From NCBI GenBank assembly GCA_016873295.1, contig VGXM01000018.1:1-54500 (forward strand): a stretch of 54,500 nt of DNA. Direction: 5' to 3'. Position 1 is the first letter of the stretch. Every line of letters starts with the position of its first letter. This document shows positions 1 to 8,728 of this stretch, piece after piece. The notes below the pieces were generated by a model, which saw nothing but the letters and a program-made list of their open reading frames with translations, made no database searches and was not told the origin of the DNA. The position numbers were made by a program, and so were the translations under genes. Origin of the DNA: Phycisphaerae bacterium (GTDB lineage Bacteria; Planctomycetota; Phycisphaerae; Phycisphaerales; UBA1924).

Positions 1-1
1 G

Positions 2-1135
2 GCGGCGCGGCAGGAGGCCGGCACCCCGGAGGCGCGGAGCCGGGCGCAGGAGCGCGTGGACCGGCTGCTCGACGCCCGGCACGCGCTGCCCGACTGCTTC
101 CTGTGGATGTTCCTCCCCGATTCGAGGGTGACGCCCGCCGACCTGCGGGCCATGAAGCCCTGCTACGAAAACCTGGCGCTGGCGTGCGGGATCGTCGAGC
201 GGGCGCCTCGGAAAGACGCGGCGGAGTTCAAGCGGGCGGTCGAGCTTCTCGCCGAGGCCCAGTCCGCCGTGCGCCGGGCGCTGGAGAACGCCTGGCTGAG
301 CGAGACCGACCGCGATCAGAACGACGCCTTCTTCTGGCTGCGCCGCGTCACCGAAGCCGAGCGGATCTACGTGCAGCACTACATGCGTGTCGGCGATCCG
401 GCCGATCCGGGGAAGCACGCAGACCTGCGCGCGCGCCTGGAGACGTTCGAGCGAGGCCTGCGGGAGGGGGACAACCGCGCCCGCGAGGGCGCCAAGCTCC
501 TCAAGAAGCTCCGCTACCACGCCGCGCAGATCGCCAACGCCCCCGGCGGCGAGCACGCGCACGACTGGAAGGTCGTGGTCGAGAGCGCGGCGAGACTCGG
601 CGACCACGGGATCGTGCCCGGCGACGACCGCCTGACCGATGCGCTCGAGGACCTGCTGCGGCTCCCCGAGGAAAAGTGGGGCGCCGCCGAGGAATCGCGG
701 GGCGTGCTCCGATCCGTGCGCGAACTGATCGCGGCGGAGGAGGCGCCCGGCGTGGGAGCCCCCGCCCGGGTGGAGTCGCTCAACGTCGCCCGCGTGCGCG
801 ACTGGCTCCGCGGCAAGCGGGCCGTGCTGATCGGGGGCGAGCGCTACCCCCACGCCGCCCAGCGGATCCAGCGGGCCTTCGGGTTGGCCGAGCTTCACTG
901 GATCGAGCTCACCGAGCACGGCCGGACGGCGCCGATCGACCCGCCCATCGCCGACCCGACCACGGCGGTAGTCTGGGCCGTGATCAAGCTCTCGGGGCAC
1001 CTGCACCTGGACGTCGCCGCCCAGGCCTGCCGGACCTACGGGCGACCGCTGGTCCGCCTTCCCGGCGGGTACAACCCGTCGCAGATCGCGGCGCAGACGA
1101 TCGAGCAGGCCAGCGACGCCTTCGCGAGCGTCTGA
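2..1135 (+). CDS. 5'-truncated hypothetical protein with C-terminal DUF2325-like domain
   Basis: The reading frame is open from base 2, so the gene probably begins upstream of the window; the first in-window candidate start is GTG at 56. Most of the protein is charged, alanine-rich and helical in appearance. The last ~110 residues begin with a beta-strand and glycine turn (RAVLIGGERYPHAAQRIQRA) followed by an alternating alpha/beta stretch ending LVRLPGGYNPSQIAAQ. This resembles DUF2325-type domains, which are short Rossmann-like folds beginning V-L-I-x-G-G. The domain call is from pattern only. Function unknown. It ends 20 bp before recQ and may be transcribed with it, although recQ has its own -10-like box. 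Confidence 0.6.
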   Translation, partial: AARQEAGTPEARSRAQERVDRLLDARHALPDCFLWMFLPDSRVTPADLRAMKPCYENLALACGIVERAPRKDAAEFKRAVELLAEAQSAVRRALENAWLSETDRDQNDAFFWLRRVTEAERIYVQHYMRVGDPADPGKHADLRARLETFERGLREGDNRAREGAKLLKKLRYHAAQIANAPGGEHAHDWKVVVESAARLGDHGIVPGDDRLTDALEDLLRLPEEKWGAAEESRGVLRSVRELIAAEEAPGVGAPARVESLNVARVRDWLRGKRAVLIGGERYPHAAQRIQRAFGLAELHWIELTEHGRTAPIDPPIADPTTAVVWAVIKLSGHLHLDVAAQACRTYGRPLVRLPGGYNPSQIAAQTIEQASDAFASV

Positions 1136-1143
1136 GCGTTCCG

Positions 1144-1149
1144 TACACT
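1144..1149 (+). promoter_or_regulatory. -10-like box TACACT directly before recQ
   Basis: TACACT ends 6 bases before the recQ ATG, so a transcript would start at or near the A of the start codon. TTCGCG at 1121-1126 lies 17 bp upstream as a weak -35. No Shine-Dalgarno sequence separates the two, consistent with a leaderless mRNA. Confidence 0.35.
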
Positions 1150-1155
1150 GGCCCC

Positions 1156-3396
1156 ATGCCCGCGCCCTCCCCGGTCCTCGACTGCCTGCGCCGATACTGG
1201 GGGTTCGACGCGCTCAGGCCCCTGCAGCGCGAGGCGATCGACGCCACGCTCGCGGGGCGCGATTCGCTCACCGTGCTGCCCACGGGCGGGGGCAAGTCGC
1301 TCTGCTACCAGCTCCCGCCCATGATCAGCGGACGCTGGACCCTCGTCGTCTCGCCCCTGATCGCGCTCATGCAGGACCAGGTCGCGGCCCTGACCTCCGC
1401 CGGCGTGCCCGCCGCGGCGATGCACTCCATGGCCGAACGCGAGGCGGGCGACGAGGCCCGGCGGGGCGTCGAGGAGGGTCGCCTCCGGCTCCTGCTCGCC
1501 GCCCCGGAGCGCGTGCTCACGGACTCCTTCCGCGGGTGGCTGGGGCGCTGCGCGCAGAAGCGCAAAGGCCCCGGCGCCATCGCCATCGACGAGGCCCATT
1601 GCATCAGCCAGTGGGGGCACGACTTCCGGCCCGAGTACCGCCGACTGGCGGAGCTGCGCCAGATCCTGCCGGGCACGCCCATCGGGGCGTACACGGCGAC
1701 GGCGACGCCCCGCGTCCGCCGCGACATCATCGACCAGCTCGGGCTGCGCGCCGCGGCGGAGCTGGTGGGCGACTTTGACCGCCCCAACCTGACGTACCGC
1801 GTGCTGCCCCGCGTCGACGTGGCGAAGCAGACCGCCGAGGCCCTGCGCCGGCACGAGGGGCGGGCCGCGATCGTCTACTGCATCAGCCGCAAGGACACGG
1901 AGTCGCTGGCGGCGGCGCTGGTGGCGATGGGCTTCGACGCCGCGCCGTACCACGCCGGCATGACGCCCGTGAAGCGCACGCGCACGTCCGACGCGTTTCG
2001 GCGCGAGCAACTGCAGGTCGTCGTCGCGACGGTGGCCTTCGGGATGGGGATCGACCGGGGGGACGTGCGGTGCGTGGTGCACGCGGCGATGCCCAAGAGC
2101 GTCGAGCACTACCAGCAGGAGACGGGGCGGGCGGGGCGCGACGGGCTCCCCGCCGAGTGCGTCATGCTCTACTCCAGCGCCGACGCCGTGCGCTGGCGGC
2201 AGCTGCTCCAGGGCGGGCCGACGGATCCGGACGAGCCCTTCGACCCCGCCGCGGCCCGGGCCCAGTTGGAACTGCTGGACCACATGCAGCGCCTGGCGGG
2301 GTCGGCCCGGTGCCGGCACCGCGCCCTGGTCGAGTACTTCGGGCAGCGCCTCGCGGGGGACAACTGCGGGGCCTGCGACGTGTGCCTGGGCGAGCTGGCG
2401 CCCATCGCCGACGCCCAGGACGTGGCCCGCAAGATCCTCTCGTGCGTCTTCCGCTGCGAGCAGCGCTTCGGGGCGGCCCACATCGCCGAGGTGCTCATGG
2501 GGGCCAGGACGGAGAAGATCCGCCAGCTCGGGCACGATGCGGTGAGCACCTGGGGGCTCCTCCGCGGGCTCTCCAAGGCCCAGATCACCAACTACATCGG
2601 GCAGCTCGTCGACGACGGACGCCTGGAGCGGGTCGGCGAGCAGTACCCCGTGCTGCGGCTGGCGGCGGGCGCCTGGCCCGTGCTGCGCAACGAGGCGCGG
2701 GCGACACTCGTCGAGGCCCGCATCGACGACGCGCGCCCCGGGCGTCGCGCCAAGCCCTCTCAGACGCGCACGCCGCTCACGGATGACGAGCAGCGCCTCT
2801 TCGAGGCGCTGCGGGCGTGGAGGCGGCGATTCGCGGAGGAGCGCGCCGTGCCCCCCTTTGTCATCATGGGCGACGCGACGCTTGAAGACCTGTGCCGGGC
2901 GAGGCCCTCGACGCCCGAGGCTCTCGCGGGCGTGCGGGGGATCGGGGCCCGCAAGCTGGCGGACCTGGGGCCGCTGCTGCTCCCGGAGCTGGCCCGCGCG
3001 TGCGCCGGCCTGGGCCTGGCGCTGAACGCCCGGACCCCGCTCCCCCCCGAGCAAGGCCCGTCGGAGCCGGCACGCCTCTCCGCCGGCGCGAGCGCCGCCC
3101 GCGAGCTGTTCCGTGGGGGCATGAGCGTCGAGGAGGTCTGCGCCAAGATGGGGCGGGCCCGCTCGACCGTCATGGACTACCTCGCCGGGTTCGTTCAGGG
3201 AGATCGCCCCGAGTCGATCGACCGTTGGGTGGACCCCGGCACGCAGCGGCGCGTCGCGGAGGCCGCGGAAACCTGCGGCGGGGGCCGGCTCCGCCCCATC
3301 TTCGAGCACCTGGCGGGCGCTGTTCCGTACGACCAGATCCGGATCGTGCTGGCGCACCGGCGCGGGAAGGGCGCCCGCGGGCCCGAGGTGGAGTGA
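1156..3396 (+). CDS. recQ: ATP-dependent DNA helicase RecQ
   Basis: A 746-residue superfamily 2 3'-5' DNA helicase acting in recombination and replication-fork repair. Visible motifs: Walker A PTGGGKS (about residues 42-48), [13 protein letters not shown] (DEAH at 145-148), motif [13 protein letters not shown], and a RecQ zinc site (CRHR...NCGACDVC). A winged-helix RQC region follows ([18 protein letters not shown]), then an HRDC domain near 555-630 ([18 protein letters not shown]), and a C-terminal helix-turn-helix ([20 protein letters not shown]) as in the HTH_40 tail of many RecQ proteins. The full domain set and length match complete bacterial RecQ. ATG 1156 was chosen because it begins the conserved N-terminus; upstream sequence in the same frame is a shadow of the previous gene. 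Confidence 0.96.
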   Translation: MPAPSPVLDCLRRYWGFDALRPLQREAIDATLAGRDSLTVLPTGGGKSLCYQLPPMISGRWTLVVSPLIALMQDQVAALTSAGVPAAAMHSMAEREAGDEARRGVEEGRLRLLLAAPERVLTDSFRGWLGRCAQKRKGPGAIAIDEAHCISQWGHDFRPEYRRLAELRQILPGTPIGAYTATATPRVRRDIIDQLGLRAAAELVGDFDRPNLTYRVLPRVDVAKQTAEALRRHEGRAAIVYCISRKDTESLAAALVAMGFDAAPYHAGMTPVKRTRTSDAFRREQLQVVVATVAFGMGIDRGDVRCVVHAAMPKSVEHYQQETGRAGRDGLPAECVMLYSSADAVRWRQLLQGGPTDPDEPFDPAAARAQLELLDHMQRLAGSARCRHRALVEYFGQRLAGDNCGACDVCLGELAPIADAQDVARKILSCVFRCEQRFGAAHIAEVLMGARTEKIRQLGHDAVSTWGLLRGLSKAQITNYIGQLVDDGRLERVGEQYPVLRLAAGAWPVLRNEARATLVEARIDDARPGRRAKPSQTRTPLTDDEQRLFEALRAWRRRFAEERAVPPFVIMGDATLEDLCRARPSTPEALAGVRGIGARKLADLGPLLLPELARACAGLGLALNARTPLPPEQGPSEPARLSAGASAARELFRGGMSVEEVCAKMGRARSTVMDYLAGFVQGDRPESIDRWVDPGTQRRVAEAAETCGGGRLRPIFEHLAGAVPYDQIRIVLAHRRGKGARGPEVE

Positions 3397-3421
3397 TCGC
3401 CGGCGGGGCATTAGATTCACC

Positions 3422-4738
3422 ATGCCGCTCGGCGACACCATCGTGGCGTGGGCTTCGCCCGCGGGAGGCTCGGCCCGGGCGCTGGTCCGGGCGTCGGGTC
3501 CGGCGTGCCCGGGGTTGCTCCAACGCTGCTTCACCCCGGCGCCGAAGGGTCGTGGGGCCGTTCCCTCTCGCTTTGCGCTCGCCGACGGGCTGGAACTACC
3601 CGTCCTGCTCCTGCGCATGGTCGCCCCGGCGTCGTACACGGGCGAGGAGAGCTTCGAGGTCCTCCTGCCGGGCAACCCCGAGCTGGTCCGCCGCGTGCTC
3701 GATCGACTGACCTCCGAGCCCGGCGTGCGGCACGCGGGGCCCGGCGAGTTCTCGGCGCGGGCGCTGTTGAACGAACGCCTCACGCTCGAACAGGCCGAGG
3801 GCGTCCTGGCCCTCATCCTCGCCCGGCGCGACGACGAACTCGACGCCGCGCGCCGACTGCTCGACGGGCGGACCGGCGACCGCTACCGCGACTGGAGCGA
3901 ACGCCTCGCGACGCTGCTGGCCCTCGTCGAGAGCGGGATCGACTTCACCGACCAGGAGGACGTGGTGGCGATCGATCCGGCGACGCTGCGCGAGCGCATC
4001 GCGGGGCTGATCGGCGAGATCGAGGGGCTCGCGGGCGGCGCGGGCGGGCGGGAGGCGGGGCGTGAGATGCCACGCGTCGTGCTCGTCGGGGCGCCCAACG
4101 CGGGCAAGTCGACGCTCTTCAACGCCCTGCTGGGCCGGCGGCGGTCGGTGGCGTCGCCCACGCCCGGCACCACCCGCGACGTGATCGAGGAGCCCCTGCA
4201 CCTGGAACACGAGGGGCTGGCGGACGCCCCGGTGCTGCTCGCCGACCTGCCCGGGCTCGATGCGCCGCGCGACGGGGTGGGGCGGGCGGCCCAGGACGCG
4301 GCCCGCGCCGCGATCGCCGACGCCGACCTGCTCGTGTGGTGCGATCCGGCGGGGCGGTTCGAGGCGGGCCCGGTCGCCGCCCCGGCCGGGGCCCGGACCA
4401 TCCGCGTGCGCACGAAGGCGGACCTGCCGGGCGCCCCCGCCGACGCCGTCTCGATCTGCGCCCTGGACGGGTGGAACCTGGGCGCGCTGCGTCGCGCGAT
4501 CGCCGACGGCGTGGCCTCGAACGCCCCCTCGGCCCTGGCGGCGGTTGCCCCGAGGCACGCCCGATCCCTCGCCGACGCGCTCGATCGCCTCCGCGAGGCC
4601 CGACGGGCCGCGGACACGCCCGAGTTGGTCGCGGTGGCGCTGCGCTCGGCGCTCGACGCCTTCGATGACCTCGCGGGCCGCGTCAGCCCCGACCAGGTCC
4701 TCGGACGCATCTTCTCCGCGTTCTGCGTGGGGAAGTGA
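3422..4738 (+). CDS. mnmE: tRNA modification GTPase MnmE (TrmE)
   Basis: 438 residues. MnmE works with MnmG to install the cmnm5 group on wobble uridine-34 of tRNAs. The N-terminal folate-binding domain starts at [20 protein letters not shown]. The inserted G domain has G1 GAPNAGKST (about 224-232), G2 PGTTRDV and G3 DLPGL. The protein ends in the family signature FCVGK, with the conserved cysteine at residue 435. The expected G4 NKxD reads TKAD (in RTKADL), so the guanine-specificity asparagine is replaced. Slightly shorter than E. coli MnmE (454). No Shine-Dalgarno is seen; TAGATT at 3412-3417 sits just before ATG. mnmG is not in the window. A hairpin array begins right after the stop codon. 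Confidence 0.95.
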   Translation: MPLGDTIVAWASPAGGSARALVRASGPACPGLLQRCFTPAPKGRGAVPSRFALADGLELPVLLLRMVAPASYTGEESFEVLLPGNPELVRRVLDRLTSEPGVRHAGPGEFSARALLNERLTLEQAEGVLALILARRDDELDAARRLLDGRTGDRYRDWSERLATLLALVESGIDFTDQEDVVAIDPATLRERIAGLIGEIEGLAGGAGGREAGREMPRVVLVGAPNAGKSTLFNALLGRRRSVASPTPGTTRDVIEEPLHLEHEGLADAPVLLADLPGLDAPRDGVGRAAQDAARAAIADADLLVWCDPAGRFEAGPVAAPAGARTIRVRTKADLPGAPADAVSICALDGWNLGALRRAIADGVASNAPSALAAVAPRHARSLADALDRLREARRAADTPELVAVALRSALDAFDDLAGRVSPDQVLGRIFSAFCVGK

Positions 4739-5255
4739 GCGGCGACCGGCACAACCGTGCCACGACTGTCGGGGCCCTGACCGACAGTCGTGTCCTGGGA
4801 TCGCAAAGGTCCGACCGTGCCACGACTGTCGGGGCCCTGACCGACAGTCGTGTCTTGGGATCGCAAAGGTCCGACCGTGCCACGACTGTCGGGGCCCTGA
4901 CCGACAGTCGTGTCCTGGGATCGCAAAGGTCCGACCGTGCCACGACTGTCGGGGCCCTGACCGACAGTCGTGTCCTGGGATCGCAAAGGTCCGACCGTGC
5001 CACGACTGTCGGGGCCCTGACCGACAGTCGTGTCTTGGGATCGCAAAGGTCCGACCGTGCCACGACTGTCGGGGCCCTAACCGACAGTCGTGTCTTGGGA
5101 TCTCAAAGGCACGACTGTGCCCAGAGCGGCACAGTCGTGGCACGGGAACCACCCGGACACGACCGTGGCACGACTGTCGGGGCTCTGACCGACAGTCGTG
5201 CCTTCGGATCGCAAGCGCACGACTGTGCCCCGAGCGGCACAGTCGTGGCACCCGG
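4739..5255. repeat. 60-bp period tandem array of CACGACTGT hairpins
   Basis: Six copies of a 60-bp unit, with hairpins starting at 4761, 4821, 4881, 4941, 5001 and 5061. Each hairpin has stem CACGACTGTCGG / CCGACAGTCGTG and an 8-base loop. The linker (TCCTGGGATCGCAAAGG type) is nearly identical between copies, differing by occasional single bases. Further hairpins follow at 5110-5139 (stem CACGACTGTGCC / GGCACAGTCGTG), 5169-5200 and 5218-5247. The array fills the gap between mnmE and the next gene. It is open in several frames but encodes nothing recognisable. Confidence 0.95.
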
Positions 5256-5469
5256 AACCCGGCACTCGGCATCACACCCAGGCTCTAACACAACCCGAAC
5301 CTGTGGCGATTTCGTGGGGGTGGGTTGCGGTTGTGCGCCAGATCGTGTCGGTGCGTGGCCCCGGGGGCCGAACGCCGGGGCGGGTTGCGCGTATCTTGTT
5401 GGGGTGTGGAGCGTCGCCGCGCGATCGTCGCGGGCCGACGGGCACCTGACAGCCTCGGAGGATCTTCCG

Positions 5470-6771
5470 ATGACCAGCCGCGTCCTCTGTGTCGTTTCCG
5501 CCGTGGTGCTCCTGGCCGCGTGCCCCGCGTTCGGCCAGGTGCGCGAGCCTGAGATCGTGCGTGACGGGGCCGTGCGCACGGCCTTGGACCGCATGGAGCT
5601 GGCGCCGGCGCCGGCGGGGCTGTGGGACCTGGTCAGCGGGTGGGCGGGCGGGGCGGCGCCCGATCCGTCGGCGCTGTCGGGCAAGGTGGTGCTGATCGTG
5701 AACTACGCGAGCTGGCACGCGCCCAGCGCGCGGGCCTTCCGGCAGGCGTCGCGCCTGGCCGAGCGGCACGCCAAGGACGGGCTGGTGGTGGTGGCCTCGC
5801 ACCACGCGCAGGGCTGGGCGGACGCCGACAAACCCAAGCCGACGGAGGCCTCGGCCCTCTTCGTGGCGCACGACGCCAAGGGGGACTTCCGCAAGCTTCT
5901 GAACGCGGGGCAGGACCCGTCGTTCTACCTGATCGACCGCTCCGGGCAGATGCGCTTCGCCTCGATCGCCACCATGTCGGTGGACAAGGCGGTGGAGAAG
6001 GCGCTGGGCGAGACGGCGGAGCAGTCGGCGGGGATCAAGGAGCGGCTGGCGAGCCAGGAGCAGCAGCGGCACGCCGACGCCCTGCGCCCCGAGTCGATCC
6101 GCGAGCAGGTCGATCTGTCGCGGCTGCCCGAGGTCCCGTTCACGCCGCCGCCCCCCGAGCAGTACGCGAAGGTGAAGTGGCCCAAGTTCCCGCGCCTGGG
6201 CGAGCAGTCGTTCCAGCAGCCGGAGGAGGACCCGACGCGTCCGGCGGGCCTGCCCGACTCGGGCTGGTTCCCGGAGAAGCCGTCCACGATGGGGCGCATC
6301 ACCGTCCTCTACTTCTGGACGCCCGCGCTGCCCCGGACCTACGACCCGGTCATGCGCAACATGGACGTGCTCGCCAAGCAGCTGGGGCGTGACGGCGTGG
6401 TGGCCGGCGTCTACACCTTCGTGACCAGCAACACCCACAACCCCTCGCCCCGCGAGCTCGAGGAGCGCGACCCGGCCAAGGCCCAGGCACGCCTGGTCGC
6501 CATGCGCGCCTCGATGGTCCTCAACCACTCGCAGATCCTGGACCTTGACGGCGGGCTGCTCTCGGGCGTGCGCCCCGGCACCCCGTCCAACAACGAGATC
6601 CCGCTCCCCTTCGCCGCCATCGTGTCGAGCGACGGCACCCTCCGCTGGTCCGGGCCGCTGGCGCATCCGTCGTTCCAGGGCGCCCTGGAGCAGGTGCTCC
6701 AGTCCGACCCCGGCGTCGAGGCGCGGCGGTCGGCGGAGGCCAAGTACATCCGCGAGCGCGAGGGCAAGTGA
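5470..6771 (+). CDS. secreted protein with two cysteine-less thioredoxin-like domains
   Basis: 433 residues with a signal peptide (MTSRVLCVVSAVVLLAACPAFGQ). The first thioredoxin-like fold follows (SGKVVLIVNYASWHAPSARAF, near residues 75-190), where the usual WCxxC is WHAPS. A second similar fold (RITVLYFWTPALPRTYDP, from about residue 277) has WTPAL at the same position. Neither has redox cysteines, so a disulfide oxidoreductase role is unlikely; a periplasmic binding or structural role is possible. ATG 5470 is set by GGAGG at 5457-5461, 8 bases upstream; the frame is open through the hairpin array but that part is not coding. The stop overlaps the trmL start. Confidence 0.8.
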   Translation: MTSRVLCVVSAVVLLAACPAFGQVREPEIVRDGAVRTALDRMELAPAPAGLWDLVSGWAGGAAPDPSALSGKVVLIVNYASWHAPSARAFRQASRLAERHAKDGLVVVASHHAQGWADADKPKPTEASALFVAHDAKGDFRKLLNAGQDPSFYLIDRSGQMRFASIATMSVDKAVEKALGETAEQSAGIKERLASQEQQRHADALRPESIREQVDLSRLPEVPFTPPPPEQYAKVKWPKFPRLGEQSFQQPEEDPTRPAGLPDSGWFPEKPSTMGRITVLYFWTPALPRTYDPVMRNMDVLAKQLGRDGVVAGVYTFVTSNTHNPSPRELEERDPAKAQARLVAMRASMVLNHSQILDLDGGLLSGVRPGTPSNNEIPLPFAAIVSSDGTLRWSGPLAHPSFQGALEQVLQSDPGVEARRSAEAKYIREREGK

Positions 6772-7286
6772 GCGGGCCGGGCCCCGGGCCACTTTTCCAC
6801 GTCGTCCTTCACGAGCCCGAGATCCCCAACAACACGGGGAACATCGGGCGCACCTGCGTGGCCACGGGCTGCCGACTGCACCTGATCCACCCGCTCGGGT
6901 TCGACACGAGTGAGAAGGCCTGCCGACGCGCGGGCCTGGACTACTGGCCCCGCCTGGACCGCGCCGAACACCCGTCCTGGGAGGCCTACCTCGCCGCGGC
7001 CTGTCCGAGCCGCCTCTGGCTCTTCTCGACCACGGCCCGCGCGTGCTCCTTCGACGCCGAGTTTCGCGCGGGCGACCACCTGGTCTTCGGCAAGGAGACC
7101 GCGGGCCTCCCGGACCCCCTGCTAAGCCGCTACCGCGATCGGCTGCTGCGCCTGCCCATGGTCGCGGGGGAGCGATCGCTCAACGTCGCGACGGCGATGT
7201 GCGCGGCGGTCTACGAGGGGATCCGCCAGCTCTGCGCGCGTGGCGAGCTCAGGCTGGCCGATGATGGGACCATCGAGCGAGTGTAA
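6768..7286 (+). CDS. trmL: tRNA (cytidine(34)-2'-O)-methyltransferase TrmL
   Basis: 172 residues, SPOUT superfamily. TrmL methylates the 2'-OH of wobble nucleotide 34 in tRNA-Leu isoacceptors using S-adenosylmethionine. The three SPOUT motifs are clear: EPEIPNNTGNIGRTC (motif 1), FGKETAGLP (motif 2) and RSLNVATAMCAAVYE (motif 3), the last two forming the deep-knot SAM pocket. Length fits the family (about 155-170). Start is GTG 6768, overlapping the preceding TGA by four bases (GTGA), implying translational coupling with the upstream gene. Two tRNA wobble-modification genes (mnmE and trmL) thus lie about 2 kb apart. Confidence 0.93.
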   Translation: MSGPGPGPLFHVVLHEPEIPNNTGNIGRTCVATGCRLHLIHPLGFDTSEKACRRAGLDYWPRLDRAEHPSWEAYLAAACPSRLWLFSTTARACSFDAEFRAGDHLVFGKETAGLPDPLLSRYRDRLLRLPMVAGERSLNVATAMCAAVYEGIRQLCARGELRLADDGTIERV

Positions 7287-7354
7287 GGGATATGGACGGG
7301 TGTCGATCGGCGGCGCGATCGGGGCCGTGCATGAACCCGCGCCGGCCCAAGCCG

Positions 7355-7360
7355 TATATA
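7355..7360 (+). promoter_or_regulatory. -10-like TATATA upstream of small lipoprotein gene
   Basis: A rare AT-rich hexamer in this GC-rich sequence, about 70 bp after the trmL stop and 50 bp before a strong terminator hairpin. A transcript starting near 7367 would pass through that hairpin before the lipoprotein start at 7500. No good -35 box is seen. Confidence 0.3.
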
Positions 7361-7406
7361 GAGGTGACAGCGACCCGAAAACCGTGTCTCTCTTCTCCTC
7401 TGGCAC

Positions 7407-7450
7407 TGTACCTCCCCACGGCCAACCGTGGGGAGGTACACTGCTTTTTT
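7407..7450 (+). terminator. Rho-independent terminator or leader attenuator
   Basis: Perfect 15-bp stem TGTACCTCCCCACGG / CCGTGGGGAGGTACA with a 4-base loop, then CTGC and six T residues. It can terminate the trmL transcript. Because a -10-like box lies between trmL and this hairpin, it could also attenuate the lipoprotein gene downstream. Confidence 0.8.
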
Positions 7451-7499
7451 GGCGCACGCGGTTCGGCCCGGCAGGGCGTCCGGGGGAGTGGGAGTTCGA

Positions 7500-7736
7500 A
7501 TGGCACGCATGGGCACAGGGATGGGGGCGCGGCGGCTTGAGCACACCATGGCGTGTGTGCTCGTGCTCGCGGCGGGGTGCGTCGGTGGTTGCCAGAAGCC
7601 GATCCTGCGCCCCGACGATCCGCGGAGCCAGTACGACCGATATGACGCGCTTCGGAATGAGCGCGCCGAGACGTACGTGGAGGACGAGTACGGCACCCGC
7701 CGGCCCAACGTGCGGGGTCGGCTGCTGGGGCGCTAG
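7500..7736 (+). CDS. small lipoprotein, unknown function
   Basis: 78 residues from ATG 7500 with GGGAG 6-7 bases upstream. The N-terminus has positively charged residues, a short hydrophobic stretch (MACVLVLAAGC) and lipobox-like sequences (LAAGC, VGGC), so a lipidated outer-envelope peptide is likely. The mature part is short and charged (QKPILRPDDPRSQYDRYDAL) and no family is recognised. Its TAG stop lies inside the CTAG that begins the adjacent palindromic element, so the native C-terminus may have been altered by that insertion. A later ATG (7509) is also possible. Confidence 0.6.
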   Translation: MARMGTGMGARRLEHTMACVLVLAAGCVGGCQKPILRPDDPRSQYDRYDALRNERAETYVEDEYGTRRPNVRGRLLGR

Positions 7737-8500
7737 TGGCGCGATTCGGAAGAACGCGCACAAAGGCGCCGGCGGGCGCCGCGGGTGCCACGGGCGAGCC
7801 GCCCGGCGGCTCGCCCGTGCCGGCGTCCGGACGGGCGTCGAACAGCCGCACGGGTCATCGGGCGAAGCGCCCGATGACCCGTGCACCCGGAGCGCTCCGT
7901 CCACGGACTTCCGACTCACGTCACTCGTGGTGCGAGTCGGAAGAATGCGCACAAAGGCGCCGGCGGGCGCTGCGGGTGCCACGGGCGAGCCGCCCAGCGG
8001 TCGCCCGTGCCGGCGTCCGGACGGGCCTCGAACAGCCGCACGGGTCATCGGGCGAAGCGCCCGATGACCCGTGGCACCCGGAGCGCTCCGTCCACGGACT
8101 TCCGACTCACGTCACTCGTGGTGCGAGTCGGAAGAATGCGCACAAAGGCACCGGCGGGCGCCGCGGGTGCCACGGGCGAGCCGCCGGGCGGTCGCCCGTG
8201 CCGGCGTCCGGACGGGCCTCGAACAGCCGCACGGGTCATCGGGCGAAGCGCCCGATGACCCGTGGCACCCGGAGCGCTCCGTCCACGGACTTCCGACTCA
8301 CGTCACTCGTGGTGCGAGTCGGAAGAATGCGCACAAAGGCACCGGCGGGCGCCGCGGGTGCCACGGGCGAGCCGCCGGGCGGTCGCCCGTGCCGGCGTCC
8401 GGACGGGCCTCGAACAGCCGCACGGGTCATCGGGCGAAGCGCCCGATGACCCGTGGCACCCGGAGCGCTCCGTCCACGGATTCCCGACTCGCGCCATGAG
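7733..8500. repeat. tandem array of four ~191-bp palindromic elements
   Basis: Four head-to-tail copies with period 190, 191 and 191 bp (marker AACAGCCGC at 7841, 8031, 8222 and 8413). The left end is CTAGTGGCGCGATTCGGAAG. Each unit holds a long stem CACGGGTCATCGGGCG / CGCCCGATGACCCGTG with loop AAG, and a second stem CACGGGCGAGCCGCC / GGCGGCTCGCCCGTG in the first copy (shorter variants later). Copies differ by only a few bases. Open reading frames across the array are repeat artefacts. Confidence 0.95.
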
Positions 8501-8728
8501 GAGGAGGCGGACGCAGGCGATAACCCGCGGGCGGACGCGCAAAATCGCGACTGAGTCTGAATAAGCGGTCCCGGGCGGACCGATGTTGAGACCCGCGGTG
8601 GAACCGCTCGCCGGACGGTGCGGGGCTTTGGCGTCGAGGATACGCTGAGGTCGATCCCGGACCGCCGGGCCAAGGCGGGGCGACGCGGTGAAGGACTCAA
8701 CCGCGGGGCCCGCCGGGCGAGGGTGCTG

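Noticed and set aside
4739..5110. CRISPR array
   Set aside because: The units are identical including linkers; there are no unique spacers and no cas genes.
4735..6771. 678-residue open frame running from the hairpin array into the thioredoxin-like gene
   Set aside because: The first 245 codons only translate the 60-bp repeat; the signal peptide and ribosome site at 5470 mark the real start.
7736..8500. Several long frames across the 191-bp tandem array
   Set aside because: They encode the same arginine/glycine/proline repeat in many frames on both strands, as expected of GC-rich repeats without stops.
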